From: CANJIV01 sp046330225
Lineage (GTDB): Bacteria > Actinomycetota > Thermoleophilia > Solirubrobacterales > Solirubrobacteraceae
NCBI GenBank assembly: GCA_046330225.1
Contig: JAXLTD010000004.1
Coordinates: forward strand, 310,001 to 374,000
Length of the DNA stretch: 64,000 bases
Reading direction: 5' to 3'
Below the pieces are notes generated by a model. The model was not told the origin of the DNA and did not search any database. It worked only from the letters and a program-made list of their open reading frames with translations. A program made the translations under genes and the position numbers. Position 1 is the stretch's first letter. Each line of letters starts with the position of its first letter. This document shows positions 6,835-14,901 of the stretch, piece after piece.

Positions 6835-9327
6835 CTACGGCCCGTCCCACCCGTCGGCGTAGCAGGGCGCCGGCCCGCAGGCGTTCACGACCGTCCCGTT
6901 GGGCCGGAAGAACGCGTCGCCGAGCACCCGGACCCAGGCCTCGTCAGCGGCCGCCGGATGCGGGTCCTCGCCCAGCGTGGGCGGGGTGTTCGTGGTTGGC
7001 GGGGGCGGCGTGCCGAGCGCCTGGCCGCCGATCCGCCGCAACGGCCCGATGTCGTACACGACGAGCGCCGACCCGCCGAACGGCAGCCGCGTGATGCCCG
7101 GGATCGCGTAGAACGGCCGGCGGTCCGTCGAGCGCCGAGGATCGAGCGCCGGCTGGCGCACCGCGGCCCCGATCGTGCGGGCCTCCACCTGCGTGGCGAC
7201 GTTGGCCACCTGGTGGTCGCCGAAGCCCATGAGGAGCAGCACGGTGTGGCGCGGAGTGTTCGCGTACGGTGCGCTCGTGAGGTGCTGGGCGTAGCCGTCG
7301 GCTTCGCCGCGGTCCCAGAGGATCTGGATCATGGACAGCAGCAGCGAGCGGTCCAGCGCGCTCCCGTACGCGGCCGACAGGATGCCGCCAAACTCGCCGA
7401 AGTCCGATGAGCGCTGCAGCAGCGTCGAGTAGTTCATCCCGGGGACGCCGAGCAGCGCACGGGTGAAGTCGGGAGCCACGGCCGTGAGCGCGCCGCCGAT
7501 GATCCCGCCCTGGCTGTTGCCGTTGAGGTAGAGCTGGGTGCCGAGCACCGAGCGTCCGTCGGGACCCTGGAAGGCCGGGTTGGCGCCGAAGCCCTGCGGA
7601 TGGATCATCGCCCGCCCCAGGAGCAGGAAGTCGAGCATCCCCTGCTGGAGGCGGTCGGCCAGCGAGGGGAATCCGGAGAGGTCCTGGAGGATCGACGCGA
7701 CGTTCCCGATGTCTCCCGACGACATCCCGATCCAGTCGGTCGCGCACAGCACGAGGTTGCCGGAGTTCCCGAGCGCCTGGAAAGCCGGCGCGGTGACTTC
7801 GGCACGGCTGCCGAGCAGCCCGTGGCCGTAGAGGACGGCACGCGCGGGGGCGGCGCCGGGGGCGACCGCCGACCGGGGGATGTTGCACACGTAGCTCGCT
7901 GCGATCGTGTTCCCGGCGATCCGCAGCGGGCGCCGCCCGCCGGGCGCGAACACGAACCGGGAGCCGGGCGGGCAGCCCGGCTGGTCCAGGTAGCACGGCA
8001 CCGTGACCGTGCCGGCCACGCGCCGGGCGGTGTTCGGGTTCTCCGCCGCCGTGAAGTTCTGCACCGCGTCGACCGTGAACGCCGGCGCCCGCCCGGCGAC
8101 CTTCCCGTCGGCGAGGTTCGTGTCGCCCAGCTCGGCGAAGGACCGGTCGCGCAGGGACAGCATGCGCTCGGCCAGGTTCTGGCGGCTCGAGACGGTGAAG
8201 TCCCAGGCGAGGTTGAGATCGCCGCGGGCGATGCCGGCCTTGGCGAGCGTCGCGAAGATCGCCTCCATGTGCCCGCGCCGGCTCTCGATGTCCGGCCGGG
8301 AGGTGAGCAGGCGGTCACGGTAGGCGCGGAACGCCCGCGAGGGCGCGAGCCGCCGCCCGCTAGCGTCCTCGAGCCGGCGCAAGACGACGATGTAGCGGCC
8401 GAACTCGGCGAAGTTCTTCGCCGGCCGGATGATCAGGGCGGTCTCCTGCGGGGTGCTGGCGTTCGAGTCGATCTCCGCCCAGATCGGCTGGCGCTGCCCG
8501 GTGCGGGCGTTCAGCACGATGACCGGGGCGCTGCGGTCGAAGCTGCGGGCGATGTCGGTGACCGGGACGGCGCCGGTGCGCCGCAGGGCCGCCCGGCTGT
8601 CCAGGCCGGGGACGTGCGTGATGATCGCCTGGCCGGGGCTGAAGCCGTCGCTGCGGTTGTAGGCGTCCACGGCGACCCGCACGCCCGCGGCGTTGACTGG
8701 CGTGGCTGCGCCGGCGAGGCTCAGCCGCCGCCCGGTCGGCGCGGTCGTGTCGCGCCGCGTGAAGCGGTCGTTGGGCCACGGGAGCAGGCAGCGCGAGGGA
8801 TCGAGCGGGTCGCAGCGGCCGGCCCCGGGCTCGGGGATGCCCCGGGCGGCGGCGGCGCGGCAGGCTCCGGAGTTCGTCGTGAGCAGCGAGGCGCGCCGGC
8901 TGGTTCCGCTGTCGCGCCGGGCGCCGTCGGCGCGCACGGCCACTGCGACCTCGATCTGCGCGCCGCCGCATCCGCGGACTGCGGCCGCGCCGGCAGTGCT
9001 GAGCGGGATGCGGAGCGTCCGCCGGGCGCTCGCCGTGAACCGCGTGGTGCCCCGCGCCACGAGCCGCGCCTGGCCGGCGCCGGTGCCCGTGAGGCGCCGC
9101 AGGCGGACGGAGGCCGCAAGCGTGCCCTGGCCGGCGGTGCGCACGCGCAGCGCAAAGCCCCGGGCGGCCAGGATCCGGGCCTGCACCGGGGCGGGGAACA
9201 CGTAGGACGCCGAGAACGACGCGCCGGCCCGGGCGACGGGCGCCGCTGCCGCCGGCCCGGCGGCCAGCCCGAACCCGGCGGCCAGCGCCGCCGTCAGGCA
9301 CGTCCATCGCCAGCCGGTCCCCTCCAC
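6835..9327 (-). CDS. Large secreted alpha/beta-hydrolase-like protein
   Basis: An 830-residue exported protein. It has a signal peptide (hydrophobic residues about 10-28, ending in AAAAPVA) and a beta-rich N-terminal region to about residue 150. The middle contains a LLPWPNDRFT motif and a LIIRPAKNFAEFGRYIVVL segment. The C-terminal part has hydrolase features: VLYGHGLLGS (possible oxyanion region), the nucleophile elbow YLNGNSQGGIIGG with S605, and later GFGDHQVANV with candidate Asp and His. Catalysis is inferred from these motifs; substrate unknown. GTG 9327 was chosen because TAGGGT lies 7 bases upstream with no Shine-Dalgarno. Proteins with this layout occur as uncharacterised extracellular proteins in actinobacteria and myxobacteria. 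Confidence 0.72.
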   Translation of the reverse strand: MEGTGWRWTCLTAALAAGFGLAAGPAAAAPVARAGASFSASYVFPAPVQARILAARGFALRVRTAGQGTLAASVRLRRLTGTGAGQARLVARGTTRFTASARRTLRIPLSTAGAAAVRGCGGAQIEVAVAVRADGARRDSGTSRRASLLTTNSGACRAAAARGIPEPGAGRCDPLDPSRCLLPWPNDRFTRRDTTAPTGRRLSLAGAATPVNAAGVRVAVDAYNRSDGFSPGQAIITHVPGLDSRAALRRTGAVPVTDIARSFDRSAPVIVLNARTGQRQPIWAEIDSNASTPQETALIIRPAKNFAEFGRYIVVLRRLEDASGRRLAPSRAFRAYRDRLLTSRPDIESRRGHMEAIFATLAKAGIARGDLNLAWDFTVSSRQNLAERMLSLRDRSFAELGDTNLADGKVAGRAPAFTVDAVQNFTAAENPNTARRVAGTVTVPCYLDQPGCPPGSRFVFAPGGRRPLRIAGNTIAASYVCNIPRSAVAPGAAPARAVLYGHGLLGSRAEVTAPAFQALGNSGNLVLCATDWIGMSSGDIGNVASILQDLSGFPSLADRLQQGMLDFLLLGRAMIHPQGFGANPAFQGPDGRSVLGTQLYLNGNSQGGIIGGALTAVAPDFTRALLGVPGMNYSTLLQRSSDFGEFGGILSAAYGSALDRSLLLSMIQILWDRGEADGYAQHLTSAPYANTPRHTVLLLMGFGDHQVANVATQVEARTIGAAVRQPALDPRRSTDRRPFYAIPGITRLPFGGSALVVYDIGPLRRIGGQALGTPPPPTTNTPPTLGEDPHPAAADEAWVRVLGDAFFRPNGTVVNACGPAPCYADGWDGP

Positions 9328-9372
9328 CGGCGCGACCCTACCAGCGGCCGGGCCGGCCCGCGCCAGGCTGGC

Positions 9373-11115
9373 TCAGCCGAACGTGAACGCGTAGGCGGCG
9401 GTCCCGGGCGCGAACGTCAGGGCGAGCCGGCCGGTGCCGGGCCGGGGCAGATGGACGAGGCGGTAGAGGCGCAGCCCGGCGACGGACGCCGTGCCGCCGT
9501 GCACGTCCGGCCCGGCCAGCCGGTCCGGGAGCGGCCGGCCGTCGAGGCGCACGCCGACCCGCCGGGCCCGGCCGTCGCGGCTGCCCATCACGAGGTAGAC
9601 GTCGCGGGCCGCAAAGTGCAGGTCGAGGCGGGCGTTCCGGACGGCCAGGGCCTGCTGCGGGCCGACCCGCCACGTGCCGCTCAGCGCCAGGGCGCTGAGC
9701 GGCAGGTCGCCGCCGGCGCCCGGGTAGGCGTGCGTCCCGGCCTCAGGCGGCCCCGGGACGAACCGCTCGGCGCGGGCGGTGCCGAGATAGCTCTCGGGCG
9801 TCGCCTGGGCAGCGGCGGGACCGTTCGCGGCGATCCCGCCGGCGGCGGCCAGCTTCCGGGCGCCGGCGTCGCGCAGGAGGGCGCGCACCGCGGCCTCGGT
9901 CTGGCCGGCGCCGCCTTCCCCGACGTGGACGTAGCGCAGGTGGCCGCGGGCGTCGAGCAGGAACTGGGCCGGCCAGTACGCGTTGCCGAAGGCGTTCCAG
10001 ACCGCGTAGCGGTTGTCCTGCACGACCGGGTAGCGGAGCCGGTTGGCGGCGATCGCGTCGCGGACGTTGCCCGCATCGCGCTCGAAGGCGAACTCCGGCG
10101 TGTGGACGCCGATCACCGTGAGGCCGGCGCGCCGGTAGCGCCGGTCCAGCGCCCGCAGTTCGGGGAGCGTGCGAATGCAGTTGATGCACGTGTAGGTCCA
10201 GAAGTCGAGCAGCACCACGCGGCCCCGGAGCCCGCTGAGCGTGAGCGGCCGGTTCCCGGGCGTGTTGAACCACTGCTGCGTGCCCCCGAGCTCGGGCGCC
10301 GCGCCGAGGTCCCGCAGCCCGGCGCTGGCACCCGACGGGGCGCCGGCGGCGCTCGCCACCGCGCGGCTGCCCCCGCGCAGGCCCGCCAGCCGATCGCGGA
10401 CGGGCCCGGACCGCTCGAGGCCGGCCGTGGGGGTCACGAGGGCTTCGGGGAGATGGCGGGCGATCGACTCCTGGAAGCGGACGTCGAGGTTCCCGGCCAT
10501 CGCCAGGCCGGTGAGCACGAGCACGACGCCCGCCGCGCGCTGGAGCCCGGGGCCGCGTCCGGCGGCGCGGATCCGCGCCGCCACCGCGCGCCCGCCGAAG
10601 GCAAGGCCGAGCAGGACCCCGGCGGCGCCGGCGGCGTAGGCGATCGCCAGCAGCACGGTCTGGACCGAGGCGCCGCGCGTGGCGCTGACCGAGACGACCG
10701 CGGCGAGGATCGGGCCCGCACACGGCGCAAAGACGAAGCCGAGCGCGCCGCCCACCAGCAGGCCCGATCCGAACCCGTCGCCGCGCCCTTGGGGCCCGAG
10801 CCGCGCCAGCCCCGACAGCCGGGCCTCGGCCCGGTCCCCGAGCGCCGGGACGGCGAGCACGACGCCCATCCCGACGAGCACCGCGACCGCCGCCCACCGC
10901 GCCGCCCCGGCGCTGACGCCGACCCCGTCGACCAGGGAGGCGAGCGCGACGATCGAGATCACGAACGTCACGGCCAGGCCGAGGACGATGCCGACCGGCC
11001 GGCGCCGGCCGCCTGTGGCGCCGGCCGACAGCACGGCGGGGAGGACCGGCAGCACGCACGGCGACACCGCGGTGGCGGCGCCGGCCACGAGCGCGAAGAC
11101 CAGGAGGAGGGTCAC
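9373..11115 (-). CDS. DipZ-like CcdA membrane protein fused to a thioredoxin-like domain
   Basis: A 580-residue protein that likely passes electrons from cytoplasmic thioredoxin across the membrane to extracytoplasmic thiols, supporting disulfide reduction or cytochrome c maturation. Residues 1-210 are a CcdA/DsbD transmembrane domain with the paired cysteines C20 (SPCVLPVLP) and C132 (APCAGPI). After a low-complexity linker, residues 280-420 form a TlpA-like thioredoxin fold with active site C310-I-N-C313 inside FWTYTCINCIRTLPEL. The last about 140 residues form a beta-rich domain as in mycobacterial DipZ. Start is GTG 11115, preceded 8 bases upstream by CAGACT. No cytochrome c genes are adjacent. 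Confidence 0.88.
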   Translation of the reverse strand: MTLLLVFALVAGAATAVSPCVLPVLPAVLSAGATGGRRRPVGIVLGLAVTFVISIVALASLVDGVGVSAGAARWAAVAVLVGMGVVLAVPALGDRAEARLSGLARLGPQGRGDGFGSGLLVGGALGFVFAPCAGPILAAVVSVSATRGASVQTVLLAIAYAAGAAGVLLGLAFGGRAVAARIRAAGRGPGLQRAAGVVLVLTGLAMAGNLDVRFQESIARHLPEALVTPTAGLERSGPVRDRLAGLRGGSRAVASAAGAPSGASAGLRDLGAAPELGGTQQWFNTPGNRPLTLSGLRGRVVLLDFWTYTCINCIRTLPELRALDRRYRRAGLTVIGVHTPEFAFERDAGNVRDAIAANRLRYPVVQDNRYAVWNAFGNAYWPAQFLLDARGHLRYVHVGEGGAGQTEAAVRALLRDAGARKLAAAGGIAANGPAAAQATPESYLGTARAERFVPGPPEAGTHAYPGAGGDLPLSALALSGTWRVGPQQALAVRNARLDLHFAARDVYLVMGSRDGRARRVGVRLDGRPLPDRLAGPDVHGGTASVAGLRLYRLVHLPRPGTGRLALTFAPGTAAYAFTFG

Positions 11116-11169
11116 TGCGCCGCAGTCTGGCGCAGGAATCGAACGATTCGGTGAACGGTCGCCGGGCGC

Positions 11170-12243
11170 TCAGCCCAGGACGAGCTCGGCGGCCGTCCGG
11201 AGGGTCGCGGCGTCGCCGCCGACCAGCAGCGTCGTGGCGATCGACTCGCGCCAGGCCTCGAGGTCGTGGCGGATCTTGTCCGCCGGGCCGATGAGCGCGA
11301 GCTCCTCGACGAGCGCGGTCGGCACCGCCGCGGCAGCCTCGTCCTTCTTGCCGTCGAGATAGAGGTCCTGGATCTGCTTCGCCGCGTCGGCGTAGCCCAT
11401 CCGCACCGGGACGTTGTGGTGGAAGTTGACCTCCCGCGCGCCCATCCCGCCGAAGTAGAGCGCGTACATCGGGCGCAGGAAGTCGGCGGCCTGCTCCACG
11501 TCGTCGTGCACGATCAGCGGCACGGTGGCCGCGACTTCGAAGTCGTCGAAGGTGCGCCGGGCGCCGTCGCGCGCGAAGCCCTCGGCGAGCTGCCCCCGGT
11601 AGAGGTCCTCGTGGCGCGGGGAGAAGAAGAGCGCCAGCCAGCCGTCGGCGATCTCGGCGGTCAGGGCGATGTTCTTGGGGCCTTCGGCCCCGAGGAAGAT
11701 CGGGATGTCGGTGCGGACCGGGTGGATCGTGGACTTCAGCGGCTTCGCGAGGCCGGTGGCCGCGGGCCGCGTGGCATCGGGGTGGGCCGGCGTCTCGTAG
11801 GGGAGCGGGTAGTGGGGCCCCGCGTTCGTCACGCGGCCCTCCCGGGCGACGATCTCGCGCACGATCCGGACGTACTCGCGGGTCCGGGCCAGCGGCTTGG
11901 CGAAGGGCATGCCGTACCAGCCCTCGACGACCTGCGGCCCCGAGACGCCGAGCCCGAGGATGAAGCGCCCGCCGGAGAGGTGGTCCATGGTCATCGCCGC
12001 CATCGCGGCAGCGGCGGGCTGGCGGGCGCTCATCTGCATGATCGCCGTGCCGAGCCGGACCTGGGAGGTGGCGGCACCCCACCAGGCCAGCGGGGTCAGC
12101 ACGTCCGAGCCGTAGGCCTCGGCGGTCCAGATCGAGTCGAAGCCGAGCTCCTCGGCGGCAGCGACGGCCTCGACGACGCCGTGGGGCGGGCCGCCGCCCC
12201 AGTAGCCGGTGTTCAGCCCGAGCTTGAGGTCGTGGGCGCCCAT
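11170..12243 (-). CDS. LLM-class F420-dependent oxidoreductase
   Basis: A 357-residue TIM-barrel flavin/deazaflavin enzyme of the luciferase-like monooxygenase family. The start LKLGLNTGYWG, then DSIWTAEAYGSDVLTPLAWWGA, LGTAIMQMSARQP and GRFILGLGVSGPQVVEGWYG match F420-dependent dehydrogenases rather than FMN luciferases. It probably uses reduced or oxidised F420 as hydride carrier; substrate unknown. A DUF2342 protein elsewhere in the window (a family often annotated with F420 biosynthesis) fits an F420-using host. Start ATG 12243 gives MGAHDLKLG; TAGGGT lies 10 bases upstream. A 54-base gap precedes the DipZ-like gene on the same strand, so co-transcription is possible. Confidence 0.88.
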   Translation of the reverse strand: MGAHDLKLGLNTGYWGGGPPHGVVEAVAAAEELGFDSIWTAEAYGSDVLTPLAWWGAATSQVRLGTAIMQMSARQPAAAAMAAMTMDHLSGGRFILGLGVSGPQVVEGWYGMPFAKPLARTREYVRIVREIVAREGRVTNAGPHYPLPYETPAHPDATRPAATGLAKPLKSTIHPVRTDIPIFLGAEGPKNIALTAEIADGWLALFFSPRHEDLYRGQLAEGFARDGARRTFDDFEVAATVPLIVHDDVEQAADFLRPMYALYFGGMGAREVNFHHNVPVRMGYADAAKQIQDLYLDGKKDEAAAAVPTALVEELALIGPADKIRHDLEAWRESIATTLLVGGDAATLRTAAELVLG

Positions 12244-12422
12244 CGCGGCGCCCACCCTAGCGCGTGGGCGCCGGGCCGGCGCGGGCCGGTCGCGCCCGCG
12301 CCGAAGCGGCGGTTCGGCCGCCCCGCCCGGCCGAACCTCGGCTTCGTTCGGGCCGCTCGCGCAGGTGGCTTCGCACCTCGCGCCCGCACCGACCCGGATT
12401 CGACCATCTAGAGTCGCGCCCC

Positions 12423-14831
12423 GTGTCCGTTGCCACTCCTGCGCCGCTGGCGTCCGCCGGCCTGTCGGAGGCCGAGGCCGCGCGCATCCTCGCCGAGCGC
12501 GGGCGGCCGCCAAAGCCGCAGACCAGCCGCTCCTACCAGAGCATCGTGGTCGCGAACACGTTCACGGTGTTCAACCTCATCCTCGCCGTCGCTGGCGCGC
12601 TCGAGCTGATCTTCGGCAACTGGCGCGACGCGCTCTTCGTCGGCGTGCTCGTCGCGAACACGGCGATCGGGATCGCCCAGGAGGTCCGGTCCAAGCGCGA
12701 GCTGGACCGGCTCGCCGCGCTCGTCGCGCCCACCGCGACGGTCGTGCGGGACGGGACCTCGCGCGTTGTGGGCATCGACGAGGTCGTCCCGGGCGACCTC
12801 GTGCGGCTCGCCGCCGGCGACCAGGTCGTGGCCGACGGGGAGGTGGCCGCCGCTGACGGCCTGCTCGTCGACGAGTCGATCCTCACTGGGGAGTCCGACC
12901 CGGTGGCCCGGAGGCCGGGCGAGAGGGTGCGGTCGGGCTCCTTCTGCGTCGAAGGCGCCGGCGACTACGTCGCCCAGGCGGTCGGCGAGGACTCCTACGC
13001 CGCGCAGCTCGCCGGCGAGGCGCGGGCCTTCCGGCACGAGCGCTCCCCGCTGGACCGCGCGCTCAACTCGCTGCTGATCGCGGTCGTCGGCGTGATGGTG
13101 CCCCTGGGAATCATCCTGTCGGCGTCGCTCGCGCTCCGGGACAAGCCGCTGGACGAGGCGATCTCCACCGCGGTGGCCGGCATCGTCCAGCTCGTCCCGG
13201 AGGGGCTGATCCTGCTCGCCAGCCTGACCGCCGCCGTGTCGGCCCTGCGCATGGCCCGCCGCGGCGTCCTGGCCCAGCAGCTCAACGCGATCGAGTCGCT
13301 CGCGTCGGTCGACGTCATCTGCCTCGACAAGACGGGCACGCTCACCGAGAACGCGCTGCGGGTCGTCGCCACGGTTCCCGCGGCCGGCGGGGACGAGGCA
13401 GCGCTGCGCGCCGCCCTGGGCGACTACGCCGCCTCGGCGCCGGCCCGCAACGCGACGCTGCAGGCCGTCGCGGACGGGCTGCCCGGCACGGCGCGGGAGG
13501 TCGCGGCCCAGGTGCCCTTCTCCTCGCGGCGCCGCTGGAGCGCGCTCGAGCTCGGCGGGCGCACGTTCGTGTTCGGCGCGCCCGAGCGCTTCGACATCGG
13601 CGGCCTCGCCGGGCGCGCGGCGGAGGACGCCTCGAGCGGGCGGCGGGTGCTCGCGTTCGGCGCAGCGGATGGGCCGCTCGGCGACGCCGATCCCGACGCC
13701 GGCCTGCCGCCGGGCACCGAGTTCCTCGGGCTCGTGGTCCTGGCCGAGAAGCTGCGGGACGAGGCCCGCGACACCCTCGAGTACTTCCGGCGCGAGGGGG
13801 TGGAGGTGAAGATCATCTCCGGCGACGCGCCCGCGACGGTCGGGGCGATCGCCCGCGATCTCGGCCTCACCCACGACGGGGCGGCGCTGGACGGCCGCGC
13901 GCTGCCCGACGACGACGACGAGCTCCGCGTGCTGCTGCGCAGCGCCCAGGTGATCGGCCGCATCTCGCCCGAGGGCAAGCGGCGCGTCGTGACGGCGCTG
14001 CGCGACGACGGCCGGTACGTGGCGATGACCGGCGACGGCGTCAACGACGTGCCGGCGCTCAAGCTTGCCCGCCTGGGCATCGCCCAGGGGTCCGGCACGC
14101 AGATGGCCAAGGCGGTCGCCGACCTCGTGCTCGTGCGCGGCGACTTCGCGGCGATCCCGGAGCTTGTCGGGCAGGGGCGCCAGACGCTCCGGAACATCCT
14201 GCGCGTGGCGAAGCTCTTCCTGAGCAAGTCGGTGTTCGGGGCGCTGCTCATCGTCACGATCGGCGTGAGCTCGCTCGACTACCCCTTCCTTCCGCGCCAC
14301 CTCAGCCTGACGTCGTCCCTGACGATCGGGATCCCGGCGTTCCTCATCGCGCTGGCGCCCAGCCGGGGCGAGTGGCGGCCGGCGGGCTTCCTGAAGGGCG
14401 TGCTGCGCTTCGCTGTGCCCGCCGGGATCGGGCTCGCCGCCGGCGTCATCGGCGCCTACCTCGTGGCCGTGTTCCCCGCCGACCTGCCGACGGTCGAGGC
14501 GCGCACGGTCGCGGTGACCGTGCTCATGGCCGTCGGGCTCTTCCTCGTGTTCGCGCTCGAGGCCGACACGGCCCGGCGCGGCGCCGTCGTGGCCGGCCTC
14601 TGCGGGGTTCTCGCGCTCGCCTACGTCCTCGCGCTGCTGGTCCCGCCGGTCCGCGACTTCTTCGACCTCGCCACGGTCAACGCGCGGATCCTCCTGCTGA
14701 GTGCGGGCGGTGCGGCCCTCGGCATCGGCGTCGCGGCGCTGGGCCTGCGGCTCTCGGGCGGCCGCGGGCCCTCGGCAGAGGAGCCGGCGCCGCCCGGCGG
14801 GCCCGGGGACGCCTCCGCGCCCGCGGGCTGA
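12423..14831 (+). CDS. Cation-transporting P-type ATPase, CtpE-like
   Basis: An 802-residue P-type ATPase pumping a cation across the membrane with ATP. Visible motifs are TGES (155-158, actuator), PEGL (259-262, membrane helix M4 ion site), the phosphorylation site DKTGTLT (D302), and GDGVND (537-542, hinge). PEGL instead of a CPC or CPx signature argues against a heavy-metal pump. The N-terminus SYQSIVVANTFTVFNLILAV and overall length resemble mycobacterial CtpE, reported as a calcium transporter; that assignment is inferred. Start is GTG 12423: TAGAGT (12409-12414) lies 8 bases upstream and the upstream frame is not protein-like. No accessory subunit gene is adjacent. Confidence 0.88.
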   Translation: MSVATPAPLASAGLSEAEAARILAERGRPPKPQTSRSYQSIVVANTFTVFNLILAVAGALELIFGNWRDALFVGVLVANTAIGIAQEVRSKRELDRLAALVAPTATVVRDGTSRVVGIDEVVPGDLVRLAAGDQVVADGEVAAADGLLVDESILTGESDPVARRPGERVRSGSFCVEGAGDYVAQAVGEDSYAAQLAGEARAFRHERSPLDRALNSLLIAVVGVMVPLGIILSASLALRDKPLDEAISTAVAGIVQLVPEGLILLASLTAAVSALRMARRGVLAQQLNAIESLASVDVICLDKTGTLTENALRVVATVPAAGGDEAALRAALGDYAASAPARNATLQAVADGLPGTAREVAAQVPFSSRRRWSALELGGRTFVFGAPERFDIGGLAGRAAEDASSGRRVLAFGAADGPLGDADPDAGLPPGTEFLGLVVLAEKLRDEARDTLEYFRREGVEVKIISGDAPATVGAIARDLGLTHDGAALDGRALPDDDDELRVLLRSAQVIGRISPEGKRRVVTALRDDGRYVAMTGDGVNDVPALKLARLGIAQGSGTQMAKAVADLVLVRGDFAAIPELVGQGRQTLRNILRVAKLFLSKSVFGALLIVTIGVSSLDYPFLPRHLSLTSSLTIGIPAFLIALAPSRGEWRPAGFLKGVLRFAVPAGIGLAAGVIGAYLVAVFPADLPTVEARTVAVTVLMAVGLFLVFALEADTARRGAVVAGLCGVLALAYVLALLVPPVRDFFDLATVNARILLLSAGGAALGIGVAALGLRLSGGRGPSAEEPAPPGGPGDASAPAG

Positions 14832-14901
14832 AGCCGCCAGCCGTCGCGCTGGACGAATTGGCACGTTGCCCCTTCCCGGGGGCCTCCAGTACGGTCCGGT
14901 T

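Noticed and set aside
7600..11154. Very long + strand open frame (1184 codons) opposite the hydrolase and DipZ-like genes
   Set aside because: Its translation is arginine/glycine/proline/alanine-rich with no domain, and the opposite strand encodes two clear proteins with motifs. High-GC genomes give long antisense frames by codon bias.
14855..14870. Sigma-54-like TGGCAC..TTGC upstream of the c-di-GMP gene
   Set aside because: The two elements touch without the required 4-5 base spacer, and a leaderless -10 (TACGGT) at the right place explains the start.
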